From Algoriphagus sp. (GTDB lineage: Bacteria > Bacteroidota > Bacteroidia > Cytophagales > Cyclobacteriaceae): DNA of 7,453 nucleotides. The DNA lies in contig JALRIY010000106.1 of assembly GCA_023255285.1 (NCBI GenBank), forward strand, positions 1-7,453, given 5' to 3'. A program made the position numbers and the translations under genes. The notes under the pieces were generated by a model, which searched no databases, was not told where the DNA came from, and saw only the letters and a list, made by a program, of their open reading frames with translations. Positions 1 through 7,300 of this stretch are shown piece after piece; within the stretch, counting starts at the first letter, position 1; every line of letters begins with the position of its first letter.

Positions 1-1
1 T

Positions 2-1564
2 AAGGAATTCATGGTGCGCAATACCTACATCTATCCCCCACAGGCAAGCATGCGGATCATTGGGGATATTTTTGCCTTTACCTCCAAGGAGATGCCTAAA
101 TTCAATTCCATCTCCATCTCCGGATACCACATGCAAGAGGCTGGGGCTACGGCAGATTTGGAATTGGCCTACACCCTGGCGGATGGGGTGGAATACCTCC
201 GTACGGGTTTGAAGGCAGGTCTGGCGATCGACGATTTTGCTCCGAGACTATCCTTCTTTTGGGGTATAGGGATGAACTATTTCATGGAAGTGGCTAAGTT
301 ACGTGCAGGGCGTTTACTTTGGTCCAAACTAGTCGCTCAATTTGGTCCTAAAGACCCAAAATCGTTGGCTTTACGCGCACATTGCCAAACTTCGGGTTGG
401 TCGCTCACCGAACAAGATCCCTTCAATAATGTCACTCGAACTGCCCTAGAGGCATTGGCTGCCGTCATGGGGCATACCCAATCGTTGCATACCAATTCCT
501 TGGATGAGGCAATTGCGCTTCCCACTGATTTTTCTGCTCGCATTGCGCGGAATACCCAGTTGGTGATGCAACAAGAAATAGGGGTCACAGAGGTCGTAGA
601 CCCTTGGGGAGGGGCCTATTATGTAGAGTACTTGACAGATCAATTGGCGAAGAGAGCCTGGAGTCTGATTGAAGAAATAGAAAAGTTGGGCGGGATGACC
701 AAAGCCATTGAAACCGGGCTTCCGAAGCTCCGGATTGAGGAGGCTGCAGCCAAAAAGCAGGCAAGAATCGACGGAGGGAAGGATGTTATTGTTGGTGTCA
801 ACCGCTATCGAGTGCATGAAAAGACAGAATTAGAACTCTTGGAAGTAGACAACCAATCAGTGAGGGATTCTCAAATTATGCGTTTGAAGCATGTAAAAAG
901 TGTGCGGAATCCGGAGGAAGTAGCAGCTAGTTTGACTAGAATTCGTCATGCCGCTGCTTCTGGAGAAGGTAATTTACTGGAACTAGCTTTAGATGCAGCA
1001 AGAAAAAGAGCTACTTTAGGGGAAATCTCCTTTGCTATGGAGGAAGCTTTTGGTCGCCATAAGGCTCAAACCCAATCCATATCTGGAGTATATGCAACAG
1101 AAGTGAACCAACAAAAATCATTTGTAGAAGCCCAACGTCTTTCGGATCGATTTGCTCAGTTAGAGGGCAGAAGACCTCGGATTTTGGTGGCTAAAATGGG
1201 ACAAGATGGTCACGATCGAGGGGCCAAAGTGATTGCTTCCGGCTTCTCGGACCTTGGATTTGATGTGGATATTGGTCCCTTGTTTCAAACCCCTCAAGAG
1301 GTAGCAGAGCAAGCTATTGAAAATGACGTACACCTGGTGGGTGTTTCTTCTTTGGCGGCTGGCCATAAGATCCTGGTTCCGGAATTAATCTCTTGCTTGC
1401 GGCAAATGGGCCGTCCAGATATACGAGTAGTGGCTGGAGGTGTAATTCCCGCCAAGGACTATGACTTTTTGAAAAGAGAGGGGGTAATTGCTGTTTTTGG
1501 ACCTGGAACCATCCTTTCGGAGGCTGCTTGTGAGCTTTTGAATGTCCTGCTTCAAGAGGAGTAG
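2..1564 (+). CDS. scpA: Methylmalonyl-CoA mutase, large (catalytic) subunit, C-terminal part; 5' end outside window
   Basis: This enzyme interconverts (R)-methylmalonyl-CoA and succinyl-CoA with adenosylcobalamin in the cytoplasm, linking propionate and odd-chain or branched substrates to the TCA cycle. The frame is open from base 2, so the ATG at 11 is an internal Met, not the start. Counting from that Met, the segment has 517 residues; family members have about 710-730, so roughly 200 N-terminal residues of the TIM barrel are missing. Visible motifs are R3-N-T-Y (Arg207 in Propionibacterium numbering), the active-site Tyr39-His40 in SGYHMQEAGA (Tyr243/His244), GHTQSLHTN, and RIARNTQ. The C-terminal B12-binding domain has Lys395 and DGHDRG at 399-404, whose His401 is the lower axial cobalt ligand; GPLFQTP and VAGGVIP follow. 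No key residue is missing in the visible part. A small-subunit gene, if present, would lie upstream off the window. The names mutB and mcmA are also used for this gene. Confidence 0.97.
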   Translation, partial: KEFMVRNTYIYPPQASMRIIGDIFAFTSKEMPKFNSISISGYHMQEAGATADLELAYTLADGVEYLRTGLKAGLAIDDFAPRLSFFWGIGMNYFMEVAKLRAGRLLWSKLVAQFGPKDPKSLALRAHCQTSGWSLTEQDPFNNVTRTALEALAAVMGHTQSLHTNSLDEAIALPTDFSARIARNTQLVMQQEIGVTEVVDPWGGAYYVEYLTDQLAKRAWSLIEEIEKLGGMTKAIETGLPKLRIEEAAAKKQARIDGGKDVIVGVNRYRVHEKTELELLEVDNQSVRDSQIMRLKHVKSVRNPEEVAASLTRIRHAAASGEGNLLELALDAARKRATLGEISFAMEEAFGRHKAQTQSISGVYATEVNQQKSFVEAQRLSDRFAQLEGRRPRILVAKMGQDGHDRGAKVIASGFSDLGFDVDIGPLFQTPQEVAEQAIENDVHLVGVSSLAAGHKILVPELISCLRQMGRPDIRVVAGGVIPAKDYDFLKREGVIAVFGPGTILSEAACELLNVLLQEE

Positions 1565-1580
1565 CTATTTTTGAAGTCTT

Positions 1581-1610
1581 AAAAAAATGGTCGCCCCATT
1601 GGGACGACCA
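1581..1610 (-). terminator. Rho-independent terminator of the small lipoprotein gene
   Basis: A hairpin at 1588-1610 has arms TGGTCG/CGACCA plus CCC/GGG, separated by one C-A mismatch, with a 3-base ATT loop. On the minus strand it is followed at once by seven T (A tract at 1581-1587), so it terminates leftward transcription from the gene ending at 1662. In the rightward direction the hairpin is followed by A-rich sequence, so it should not be efficient for the mutase gene ending 24 bases before it. Confidence 0.75.
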
Positions 1611-1625
1611 AGAAAAAAATGGGTG

Positions 1626-1648
1626 CCTGATAAAAAGTTTACATCAGG
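1626..1648 (-). terminator. Weak hairpin, possible accessory terminator
   Basis: Six-base arms CCTGAT (1626-1631) and ATCAGG (1643-1648) enclose an 11-base loop. On the minus strand the stem is followed by CACCCA and then a run of seven T. It lies just after the lipoprotein stop codon and before the better hairpin at 1588-1610. The short stem, long loop and spaced T run make it a weak candidate. Confidence 0.25.
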
Positions 1649-1661
1649 AATCATTAAAAAA

Positions 1662-2036
1662 TCAATACACTAGAATAGCTTTGCTGCCTTCGCATTGAAC
1701 ACGTAGAGGTGGCCCTATTAACAAGCAATCTGACACTGCCTTATTTTGCTCATTGTACGCTTTTTGTAAGGAAGTAAATCGTTCTACTAGGTCTAAAATA
1801 GCTTGTTCAATACTTTGATGGTAGGCAATGTACTGCATGGGACCTCCACAAGCTTTACTTCCCATGGGTGCAAATTTCCATTCTGAAGCATCTGTACAAG
1901 AGATCGATTCTGAAAGTTGGATTATTTCCTTTTGGTAGTTCAATAATTCTTCCAAAGAAATGATAGGCGGATCGGTCGTAGAAAGTTCACAAGAGAGGAA
2001 TAGTAGGGAGATCAAAAAAATTGGGATATGTTTCAT
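1662..2036 (-). CDS. Small cysteine-containing lipoprotein, conserved hypothetical
   Basis: The 124-residue protein starts MKHIPIFLISLLFLSC: a short basic end, a hydrophobic stretch and a lipobox-like LFLSC with Cys16 as the probable lipidated residue. It is therefore predicted to be a membrane-anchored periplasmic or surface lipoprotein. The mature part has four further cysteines: Cys47 (SCTDASEW), Cys63 (KACGGP), Cys104 (VSDC) and Cys115 (VQCEG), suitable for two disulfides. A predicted helix lies at about 73-100, and the chain ends in AILVY. The SCTDASEW...KACGGPxxYIAY pattern resembles, from memory, uncharacterised small secreted proteins in other Bacteroidota; no function is known to me. 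The ATG at 2036 is chosen because the signal peptide begins directly there. No Shine-Dalgarno sequence is seen. Terminators on both sides indicate a single-gene transcript. Confidence 0.85.
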   Translation of the reverse strand: MKHIPIFLISLLFLSCELSTTDPPIISLEELLNYQKEIIQLSESISCTDASEWKFAPMGSKACGGPMQYIAYHQSIEQAILDLVERFTSLQKAYNEQNKAVSDCLLIGPPLRVQCEGSKAILVY

Positions 2037-2066
2037 GGATTCTCTTATTTTTTCTCAGAACGAAAA

Positions 2067-2087
2067 GATGTAGGGATTCGCTACATC
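2067..2087. repeat. Inverted repeat upstream of the lipoprotein gene
   Basis: GATGTAG (2067-2073) and CTACATC (2081-2087) form a perfect 7-bp inverted repeat with a 7-base spacer, 31 bases upstream of the lipoprotein ATG and just after the operon terminator on the minus strand. It could be an operator or a 5'-leader hairpin. No good TAnnTTTG promoter element was found beside it, so its role is open. Confidence 0.4.
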
Positions 2088-2092
2088 AATTT

Positions 2093-2121
2093 AAAAAAAA
2101 GCCCGATGCTTGCATCGGGCT
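2093..2121 (-). terminator. Strong Rho-independent terminator of the MarR/reductase/ferredoxin operon
   Basis: The arms GCCCGATG (2101-2108) and CATCGGGC (2113-2120) pair perfectly around CTTG, and A2100 can pair with T2121. On the minus strand the stem is followed directly by eight T (A tract at 2093-2100). It lies 55 bases beyond the ferredoxin stop codon and separates this operon from the lipoprotein gene, which must then have its own promoter within 2037-2092. Confidence 0.9.
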
Positions 2122-2175
2122 ACTTTGAAGTTTTTATAAAAATTGACTAATCCTTTTTTGGAAGTCAACTAGGGA

Positions 2176-2505
2176 TTAGACCACGTCCTCGCCCCGAAGT
2201 TTGATTACTGCGCCTTCCAATTGGTCTCCAATTCGAATCTGGCAAGCCAAACGGGAGGTAGGAAAATATTCGGGCAGGTTTTCCAGCTGGTCCAATTCGG
2301 TGTCTGTCGCATCACCCAAGCCTGCTTGGCCATCCAGGATCTCTACATGGCAGGTGGCGCATAGAGCCATGCCTCCACAAGTAGCCAAAATGGGGTACTC
2401 GGAAGCCTTGAGGATTTCCATCAGACTGAGGCCCATGTCAGTGGGTGCTTCCACTTCCTGGCGTTCTCCTTCCTGGTTTTCTACGGTAAATTTGATCAAT
2501 TCCAT
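2176..2505 (-). CDS. [2Fe-2S] ferredoxin, adrenodoxin/Isc type
   Basis: This is a 109-residue cytoplasmic one-electron carrier. The cluster-binding pattern is Cys43-X5-Cys49-X2-Cys52-X35-Cys88, seen in TCGGMALCATCH and near the C-terminus in SRLACQI. That spacing is of the vertebrate/bacterial adrenodoxin class rather than the plant photosynthetic class. The preceding MSLxxL-like segment (GLSLMEILKA, 25-34) and the acidic stretch around 65-75 (TDTELDQLEN) are typical; acidic residues there often contact the reductase. The length is complete for the family. The start lies 8 bases after the stop codon of the upstream reductase gene, so co-transcription is very likely, and the strong terminator follows. 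The natural partner is inferred to be that reductase. The final electron acceptor (a P450, oxygenase, desaturase or Fe-S assembly, for example) cannot be told from this window. Confidence 0.93.
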   Translation of the reverse strand: MELIKFTVENQEGERQEVEAPTDMGLSLMEILKASEYPILATCGGMALCATCHVEILDGQAGLGDATDTELDQLENLPEYFPTSRLACQIRIGDQLEGAVIKLRGEDVV

Positions 2506-2513
2506 AATTCGTC

Positions 2514-3530
2514 TTAGAATGCATTCACCCCGTTTACCGTGGTGTATTTGAAACTTAGTTTTTGGTCTGGATATACGTATTTAAAGGCGGAATGCATCAT
2601 TATCGCAGCTTCGTGGAAGCCACAAAGGATGAGTTTCAACTTACCCGGATAGGTATTGATATCACCAATCGCATAGATCCGTTCTACTCCGGTAGAGTAA
2701 TCACGCGTGTCTACTTCGATTGCATTTTTGTCAATGCTCAAGCCCCAATCCGCGATAGGACCCAACTTTGGCGATAGCCCAAACAAGGGGATCAAGTAAT
2801 CGGCATTTAGGACTAATTCTTGGTGGTTTTTGTCTTCCAGGACAACTTTCTCCAATCGATCTCCGCCAGTTACTTCCTTGAGGTTGGCAGAAAGAATCAG
2901 GTCAATTTTCCCTTCTTGGGCCAAGTCAAAGACCTTGGAGGCTGAATCGGGTGCTCCTCGGAAGGTTTCATTTCGGTGTACCAAAGTCACGCGCTCGGCT
3001 ACATTTGCAAGAAAAATGGTCCAGTCCAAGGCGGAATCTCCGCCGCCTGCGATTACTACCTTTTTGTCGCGGAAGGACTCTGGGTTTTTTACCATGTAGT
3101 GGATCCCCTTTCCTTCGAAGGTTTCTAGGTTTGTTAAAACAGGCTTTCTAGGCTCAAAACAGCCCAAACCTCCTGCAATGACGATGACCTTGGCATGCAC
3201 TTCTGTCTTGTCGCTTGTCGTCACTATAAAACTCCCGTCTTCTTGGCGGTTGAGAAAGTCCACTCGTTCCCCCAAAGTGAAGGTGGGATGGAAAGGCTTG
3301 GCTTGCTCCATGAGGTTGTCTACCAAATCTTGGGCGTTAATTTCAGGGTATCCTGGTATGTCGTAAATGGGTTTCTGTGGGTAAATTTCAGAAAGTTGAC
3401 CTCCAATTTGTGGCAATGCATCAATTAAATGACATCTCATTTTGAGTAATCCTGCCTCAAAAACTGCAAAAAGTCCTACTGGGCCTGCACCGATAATGCA
3501 AAGATCTGTGTGGATGGTGGGGGTGTTCAT
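2514..3530 (-). CDS. Ferredoxin-NADP reductase, thioredoxin-reductase-like FAD flavoprotein
   Basis: The 338-residue enzyme is predicted to move electrons between NADPH and ferredoxin through FAD. Two dinucleotide folds are visible: the FAD site GAGPVG at 14-19 with the acidic end Asp37, then IGGQL at 42-46; and the NAD(P)H site GGGDSALDW at 162-170. HRNETFRG at 185-192 carries Arg186 and Arg191, as expected for the NADPH 2'-phosphate. The FAD-closing motif is IGDINTYPGKLKL (288-300). The CxxC redox pair of thioredoxin reductase is absent at about 130-150, and the C-terminal FKYTTVNGV extension matches the Bacillus YumC/Chlorobium-type reductases (about 330-360 residues). It lies between the MarR gene (54-base gap, no terminator seen) and the ferredoxin gene (8-base gap), an arrangement that supports ferredoxin as substrate. 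Specificity for NADPH over NADH is inferred. Confidence 0.92.
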   Translation of the reverse strand: MNTPTIHTDLCIIGAGPVGLFAVFEAGLLKMRCHLIDALPQIGGQLSEIYPQKPIYDIPGYPEINAQDLVDNLMEQAKPFHPTFTLGERVDFLNRQEDGSFIVTTSDKTEVHAKVIVIAGGLGCFEPRKPVLTNLETFEGKGIHYMVKNPESFRDKKVVIAGGGDSALDWTIFLANVAERVTLVHRNETFRGAPDSASKVFDLAQEGKIDLILSANLKEVTGGDRLEKVVLEDKNHQELVLNADYLIPLFGLSPKLGPIADWGLSIDKNAIEVDTRDYSTGVERIYAIGDINTYPGKLKLILCGFHEAAIMMHSAFKYVYPDQKLSFKYTTVNGVNAF

Positions 3531-3584
3531 GGAGTGGTAAAATACGTTTGGTTAAGGTCTGATTTTCATCTGCTGAACTTCAAA

Positions 3585-4040
3585 CTAGCTGTTGGTTTCT
3601 TTGTTTGACTCGTCCAAATTTTGGTAGATGGTATTTAGAATGCGTTTGAATTCTAGGAAGTCTGTTTCAGTCAATTTTTCCCAAGCCTTTTCGCGAAATT
3701 GAAGTACTTTCGGTTTCAATTCAGCAACTTTGGTTACACCGGCTTCGGTCAAGTGTAATTGAAAACTTCTACGATCCTGTGGATGTTGTACCCGGATAAT
3801 GTATCCTTTTTTATAAAGTAAATCCAAAATCCGAGTTAGGGTAGGATGATCCTTAAACACTAAGTTTGCCAATTCAGTCTGACTGAGTTCCGGGTTTTCG
3901 GCTAGGTTTTTTAATACCAACCATTGATCTACGGTCACATCGAATCCACCTTGTTTGAACTGCTGCTGGGCGTACTGCTTGACCTTACGGGCCGTCCGGT
4001 CCAGTAAGAAAGAATAACGCGCAAAAAGTTCTTGTGTCAT
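3585..4040 (-). CDS. MarR-family winged-helix transcriptional regulator
   Basis: The 151-residue protein is a probable dimeric DNA-binding repressor. The N-terminal helices (about 1-30) and C-terminal helices (about 103-145) form the dimer interface in this family. The winged helix-turn-helix runs about 50-98: LSQTELANLV is the first helix, KDHPTLTRILDLLYKKGYI contains the recognition helix, and the wing includes the conserved DRR at 89-91 before LTEAG. There is no cysteine, so direct thiol oxidation sensing as in OhrR is not possible; the ligand is unknown. It is the first gene of a probable operon with the reductase and ferredoxin, and a perfect inverted repeat overlaps its promoter, which suggests autoregulation and control of the two redox genes. 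The ATG at 4040 sits about ten bases after the predicted transcription start, so the leader is very short; no Shine-Dalgarno sequence is seen. Confidence 0.93.
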   Translation of the reverse strand: MTQELFARYSFLLDRTARKVKQYAQQQFKQGGFDVTVDQWLVLKNLAENPELSQTELANLVFKDHPTLTRILDLLYKKGYIIRVQHPQDRRSFQLHLTEAGVTKVAELKPKVLQFREKAWEKLTETDFLEFKRILNTIYQNLDESNKETNS

Positions 4041-4057
4041 AGCAATTGTTAGTGTGA

Positions 4058-4085
4058 CAAATATATAAATTTATTTTTACAACAA
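4058..4085 (-). promoter_or_regulatory. Bacteroidota-type promoter of the MarR/reductase/ferredoxin operon
   Basis: On the minus strand TTG (4085-4083) is followed after 17 bases by TATATTTG (4065-4058). This fits the -33 TTG / -7 TAnnTTTG pattern known for the primary sigma factor of Flavobacterium and Bacteroides. The ATG begins at 4040, 17 bases after the -7 element, so the 5' leader would be only about ten bases. Confidence 0.75.
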
Positions 4086-4099
4086 GACTGTTGTAAAAA
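4074..4099. promoter_or_regulatory. Perfect 11-bp inverted repeat, probable MarR operator
   Basis: TTTTTACAACA (4074-4084) and TGTTGTAAAAA (4089-4099) are exact reverse complements around AGAC. The size and AT-rich symmetry suit a MarR dimer. The left arm contains the -33 TTG (4083-4085), so a bound repressor would block RNA polymerase. Neither arm ends in a T tract outside the stem, and the repeat lies upstream of the -7 element, so a terminator is unlikely. Confidence 0.75.
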
Positions 4100-4293
4100 G
4101 GTTTGAAGTTCAATTAAGGTAGCGGTAATTCACCGACTAGACTCTACACGGAAAGTAGTCCACTTACGAAATGATTATGAGCGGGAATGAAGACTTCATT
4201 AAAACTTTAAATGGTACCAAGCTCTACTAATTCTGCATTGAGACCATCATTAAAAATAGATTGATTATCAGGGGTCTAGTCCAAAAAATGGAG
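4100..4293. other. Gap without recognisable gene
   Basis: This 194-base stretch lies between the MarR operator and the terminator of the haem lipoprotein gene. The only open frames are tiny. On the plus strand ATG at 4171 gives 19 codons ending in TAA. On the minus strand one frame reads SIFNDGLNAELVELGTI, a stop, then SFNEVFIPAHNHFVSGL and another stop, which could be a decayed coding remnant or chance. No tRNA, strong hairpin or promoter was found in it. Confidence 0.5.
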
Positions 4294-4325
4294 AAAAAAA
4301 CTAGGCAAATAAGCCTAGTTTTTTT
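4294..4325. terminator. Bidirectional terminator overlapping the stop codon of the haem lipoprotein gene
   Basis: Bases 4294-4306 (seven A, then CTAGGC) and 4313-4325 (GCCTAG, then seven T) are perfect reverse complements around AAATAA. The core stem is six GC-containing pairs flanked by A and T tracts, so it can act in both directions. On the minus strand the gene's TAG stop (4317-4315) lies within the stem, so the last codons are part of the terminator. Confidence 0.88.
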
Positions 4326-7300
4326 CCAAAGGATGCATTTTCAATAGTTCTTGAGGGCTCCAAAATCCTTGTTTGTCCTTGACTTCTTCACGAACAATTT
4401 TTACCAAATCAGGAGAAATTGGAGCAGCTTTATTGCCAAAAGAATTGCGTACATAGGTGAGTACTGCCGCTACTTCGGTATCGTTGAGCATGCCTTCGTG
4501 CGGCGTCATGGGTACCTGACCGGAATATTTTCTCCCGGCAATTTCCATAGGGCCCATCAGTCCTTTGAGCACCAACTTGATGAGTCTTTCAGGGCTTCCA
4601 GTAACCCAAGGAGTACCTCGTAATGGAGGAAACTCGGAAGCAGTCAACCCACCTCCATCGGCCTGGTGGCAAGTGCTACACAATCCTTCCTTGGCATAGA
4701 TTTCTTTGCCCAGCACAAAAAGTTCCCGATCCGATCCGGTCAGCGAAGACTTGATGTCTTCCTCCTTTTTCTGGGCCACGGAAAGGCCATTTAGGTGGGC
4801 AATGGCAGTCTCCAAGGTTCTTGGTAACCATGTTGCATCCTTGGCCTGCTTCTCGGCTTGTGCGAGTATGGGAATGCCTTGAGAGGCTGGTAGCCAGGAC
4901 GCGGCTGCAATTGCTTCCATGCGCACACGCCCATGGGGGTCTTGTACTGCTTGGGTGAGTAACTTGGCTTGCTCCGGGATCTGGTGACCCGAATAGCGTA
5001 GTACACGAGTAGCAGCAGCACGTACTTTAAAATCTTTGGATGCGAGTAGCTCTTTAAGTAGCAAGGTGTTTACCTTGTTTGCACCCCAAGTAACCCAAAG
5101 TGCTTCCAAGCGGTGGTGCTCGTAGTCTGAATCCTTTTTATCCAAGGTATTTACCCATTTTTCAACTGCTTCGGTGACTGCTGCCGCATCCCTACCTCTC
5201 AGTTCTCGACGGGTACGGTATCGACTTCGGTATTCGGGAAGTTTCAAATTTTCCAGTAGGGCGGGTATGGGTTGGCCGTCAATTTTGGCAGGTGTTACCA
5301 AAGGTTTCGATGGATAGGTCACTCGATAAATGCGTCCATGTACATGGTCACGAAGGGGGTCTCTTGCATTGTGTTGCATGTGTCCAATGAGGATATTGTG
5401 CCAATCTACTAGGTATAGGGATCCGTCAGGAGCAATTTCCATATCTACGGGTCTAAAATTCCGATCTGAGGAAATGATCAAATCTTGACGCCATTTGGTG
5501 GTAAATCCCACCGTATCGTCCAGTACCTGATGCTGCTTGGTACCCAAAAATCCAATGGTATTATTGATAATCAAATCGCCCTGTACATCCTCCGGGAAGT
5601 GTCGGCTAGAAATAAACTCCAAACCTGAGGTAGGGCGGACTAAATGGTCTTTTTCAATGAGATTAGGTCCTTTGAAGTTTCCATTTCCATAACGAGGGAG
5701 CGTTGACCCTGGTAGCATCCAGTTGACATTGGGACCGGAAGTTTCTGCATAGAAGTTTTGGCCCCAAGCATCAAAGGCAATCCCCCAAGGATTGGGTATG
5801 CTCACTTGGTTGACTCGTTCCAACCTATGTCGCTTGGGTTCGTAGCGGTAAAATCCCCCATTGGTAGCGCGCACTGGACCATAGGAGGTTTCCACATTGG
5901 TATGCAAAAACACCCCTTCCGCCATGTGGATTGCTCCACTTTCGTCTGCCGCAAAAGCTGAGATGGCATGGTGCGTGTCGTGGTCATCAAATCCGGAAAG
6001 CAAAATAGTTTTCTTATCTGCTTTGTCGTCTGCATTGGTATCTTCCAAAAGGCTTAAATTCGTTCCTTGAGAAACATACACCCCTTCGGTAGCCAATTCA
6101 AAGCCTACGGGGATGTGAAGGTTGTCCGCAAAGACGGTTTCCTTATCGGCCTTTCCATCTCCGTTGGTGTCTTCCAAGATAAGGAGTTTGTCCGATGGGC
6201 GTGAGTCTCCTGGTTTGTAATGAGGGTAGCTTGGCATAGTTGCCACCCAGAGCCTGCCCTTGTTGTCAAAGGAGAGTTGCACGGGATTAGCTAGGTTTGG
6301 AAATTCTTTTTCAGAGGCGAAAAGTTCGATTTTGTATCCCTCAGGGACCTTCAGGGAATTTAGGGCATCGTCTCCATACAAATAATCTAGGCTCCCATTT
6401 GCCTTTGGATTGTAATTGGTCTCCACATCAGGCAAGGGTCGTGTCCAGGCATCAGCTGTCTTGAGGTCTTTTGTTTTTCCTACATTCGCTTCCCAGATGG
6501 CCGAGTCGCGAATGGCAGTCATTTGTCGGATTTTTTCTAATTCAAAAGGATAGTTATCCGGGCCAAAAGGATCATATCGTCTTCCAAAAACATGGACACC
6601 ATTGGGGATTTTGTAGTCATTGTGCCACATCCAGTTTTTCTCCAGCACAGCTAGTTCGATCAAGTCTTTGTTTGCTTTTGCTTGGTGCGAGGCTTTTCCA
6701 AAAAGTTTGTCTGCCAGTAGCTCCGACAGTTTTTCATAGCCTTGTTCGGTAAGTTGGCTTCCGTCGAGGGTAAGCGGGTCTTCACTAGCGGCATACCAAC
6801 TTTTACTTGGGGAAAAAGCGTCCACAAAGACGACCTGATGCTTATTGGCTACTTCTTTCATGGCGTCAGTGTAGCGCTGTAAGTTTTCGTTTTCAAGTTT
6901 TCCATTGGGGACATCCTTGATTTCGGATAGGTCTTCAAAGGCAATGGGAGACACAAGGGCAAGTTGTGGAGCCACTTTTCCGTTATAGCGTTGGGCTTTG
7001 GAATGAAGAATCCAAGCTTCAAGTTCGTCTTTAAAATTTTGAAGTTTGGCTTCGCCTTGGAAGGATTCATTAAATCCAAAAAATCCGATAACCACATCGG
7101 CCTTCAATCGCGTCAACCATTGATCGGGTTTTTCAAAAAAACCTTCCGAACCAGATTTGTTGGCATACTCGTCTTGAAATTGTTCTGCTCCAGGAAAAGC
7201 CCAGGGATCATTGGAGCCTGAACGAGGTCGAAATCCAGGGGTGTCGCCTGGATCACAGAGGTTGCGAATAATGAGGGTGCTATCGGGGTACCGGAGGTGA

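Noticed and set aside
11..13. ATG at 11 as the true start of the mutase gene
   Set aside because: The frame is open upstream (K-E-F before Met), and MVRNTY aligns with the interior of the mutase TIM barrel, about 200 residues from the family N-terminus.
2201..3428. Several plus-strand open frames of 62-116 codons opposite the ferredoxin and reductase genes
   Set aside because: They overlap well-identified minus-strand genes with strong motifs and give Ser/Arg-rich, low-sense translations typical of antisense shadows.
2514..3530. Thioredoxin reductase as the identity of the flavoprotein
   Set aside because: There is no CxxC redox-active pair in the NADPH domain, and the C-terminal extension and adjoining ferredoxin gene fit a ferredoxin-NADP reductase better.
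3531..3584. Separate promoter for the reductase gene (TAGTTTG at the MarR stop codon)
   Set aside because: The element lacks one base of the TAnnTTTG spacing and has no convincing TTG partner. Co-transcription from the MarR promoter is simpler.
4074..4099. The inverted repeat as a transcription terminator
   Set aside because: The T and A runs are part of the paired arms, and the repeat sits directly at the -33 region of the MarR promoter, 169 bases or more from the terminator that already serves the upstream gene.
4171..4230. Plus-strand 19-codon frame starting at the ATG at 4171 in the gap upstream of the MarR gene
   Set aside because: It is very short, has no promoter of the TTG/TAnnTTTG kind in front and no recognisable sequence. 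A frame of this size is expected by chance.
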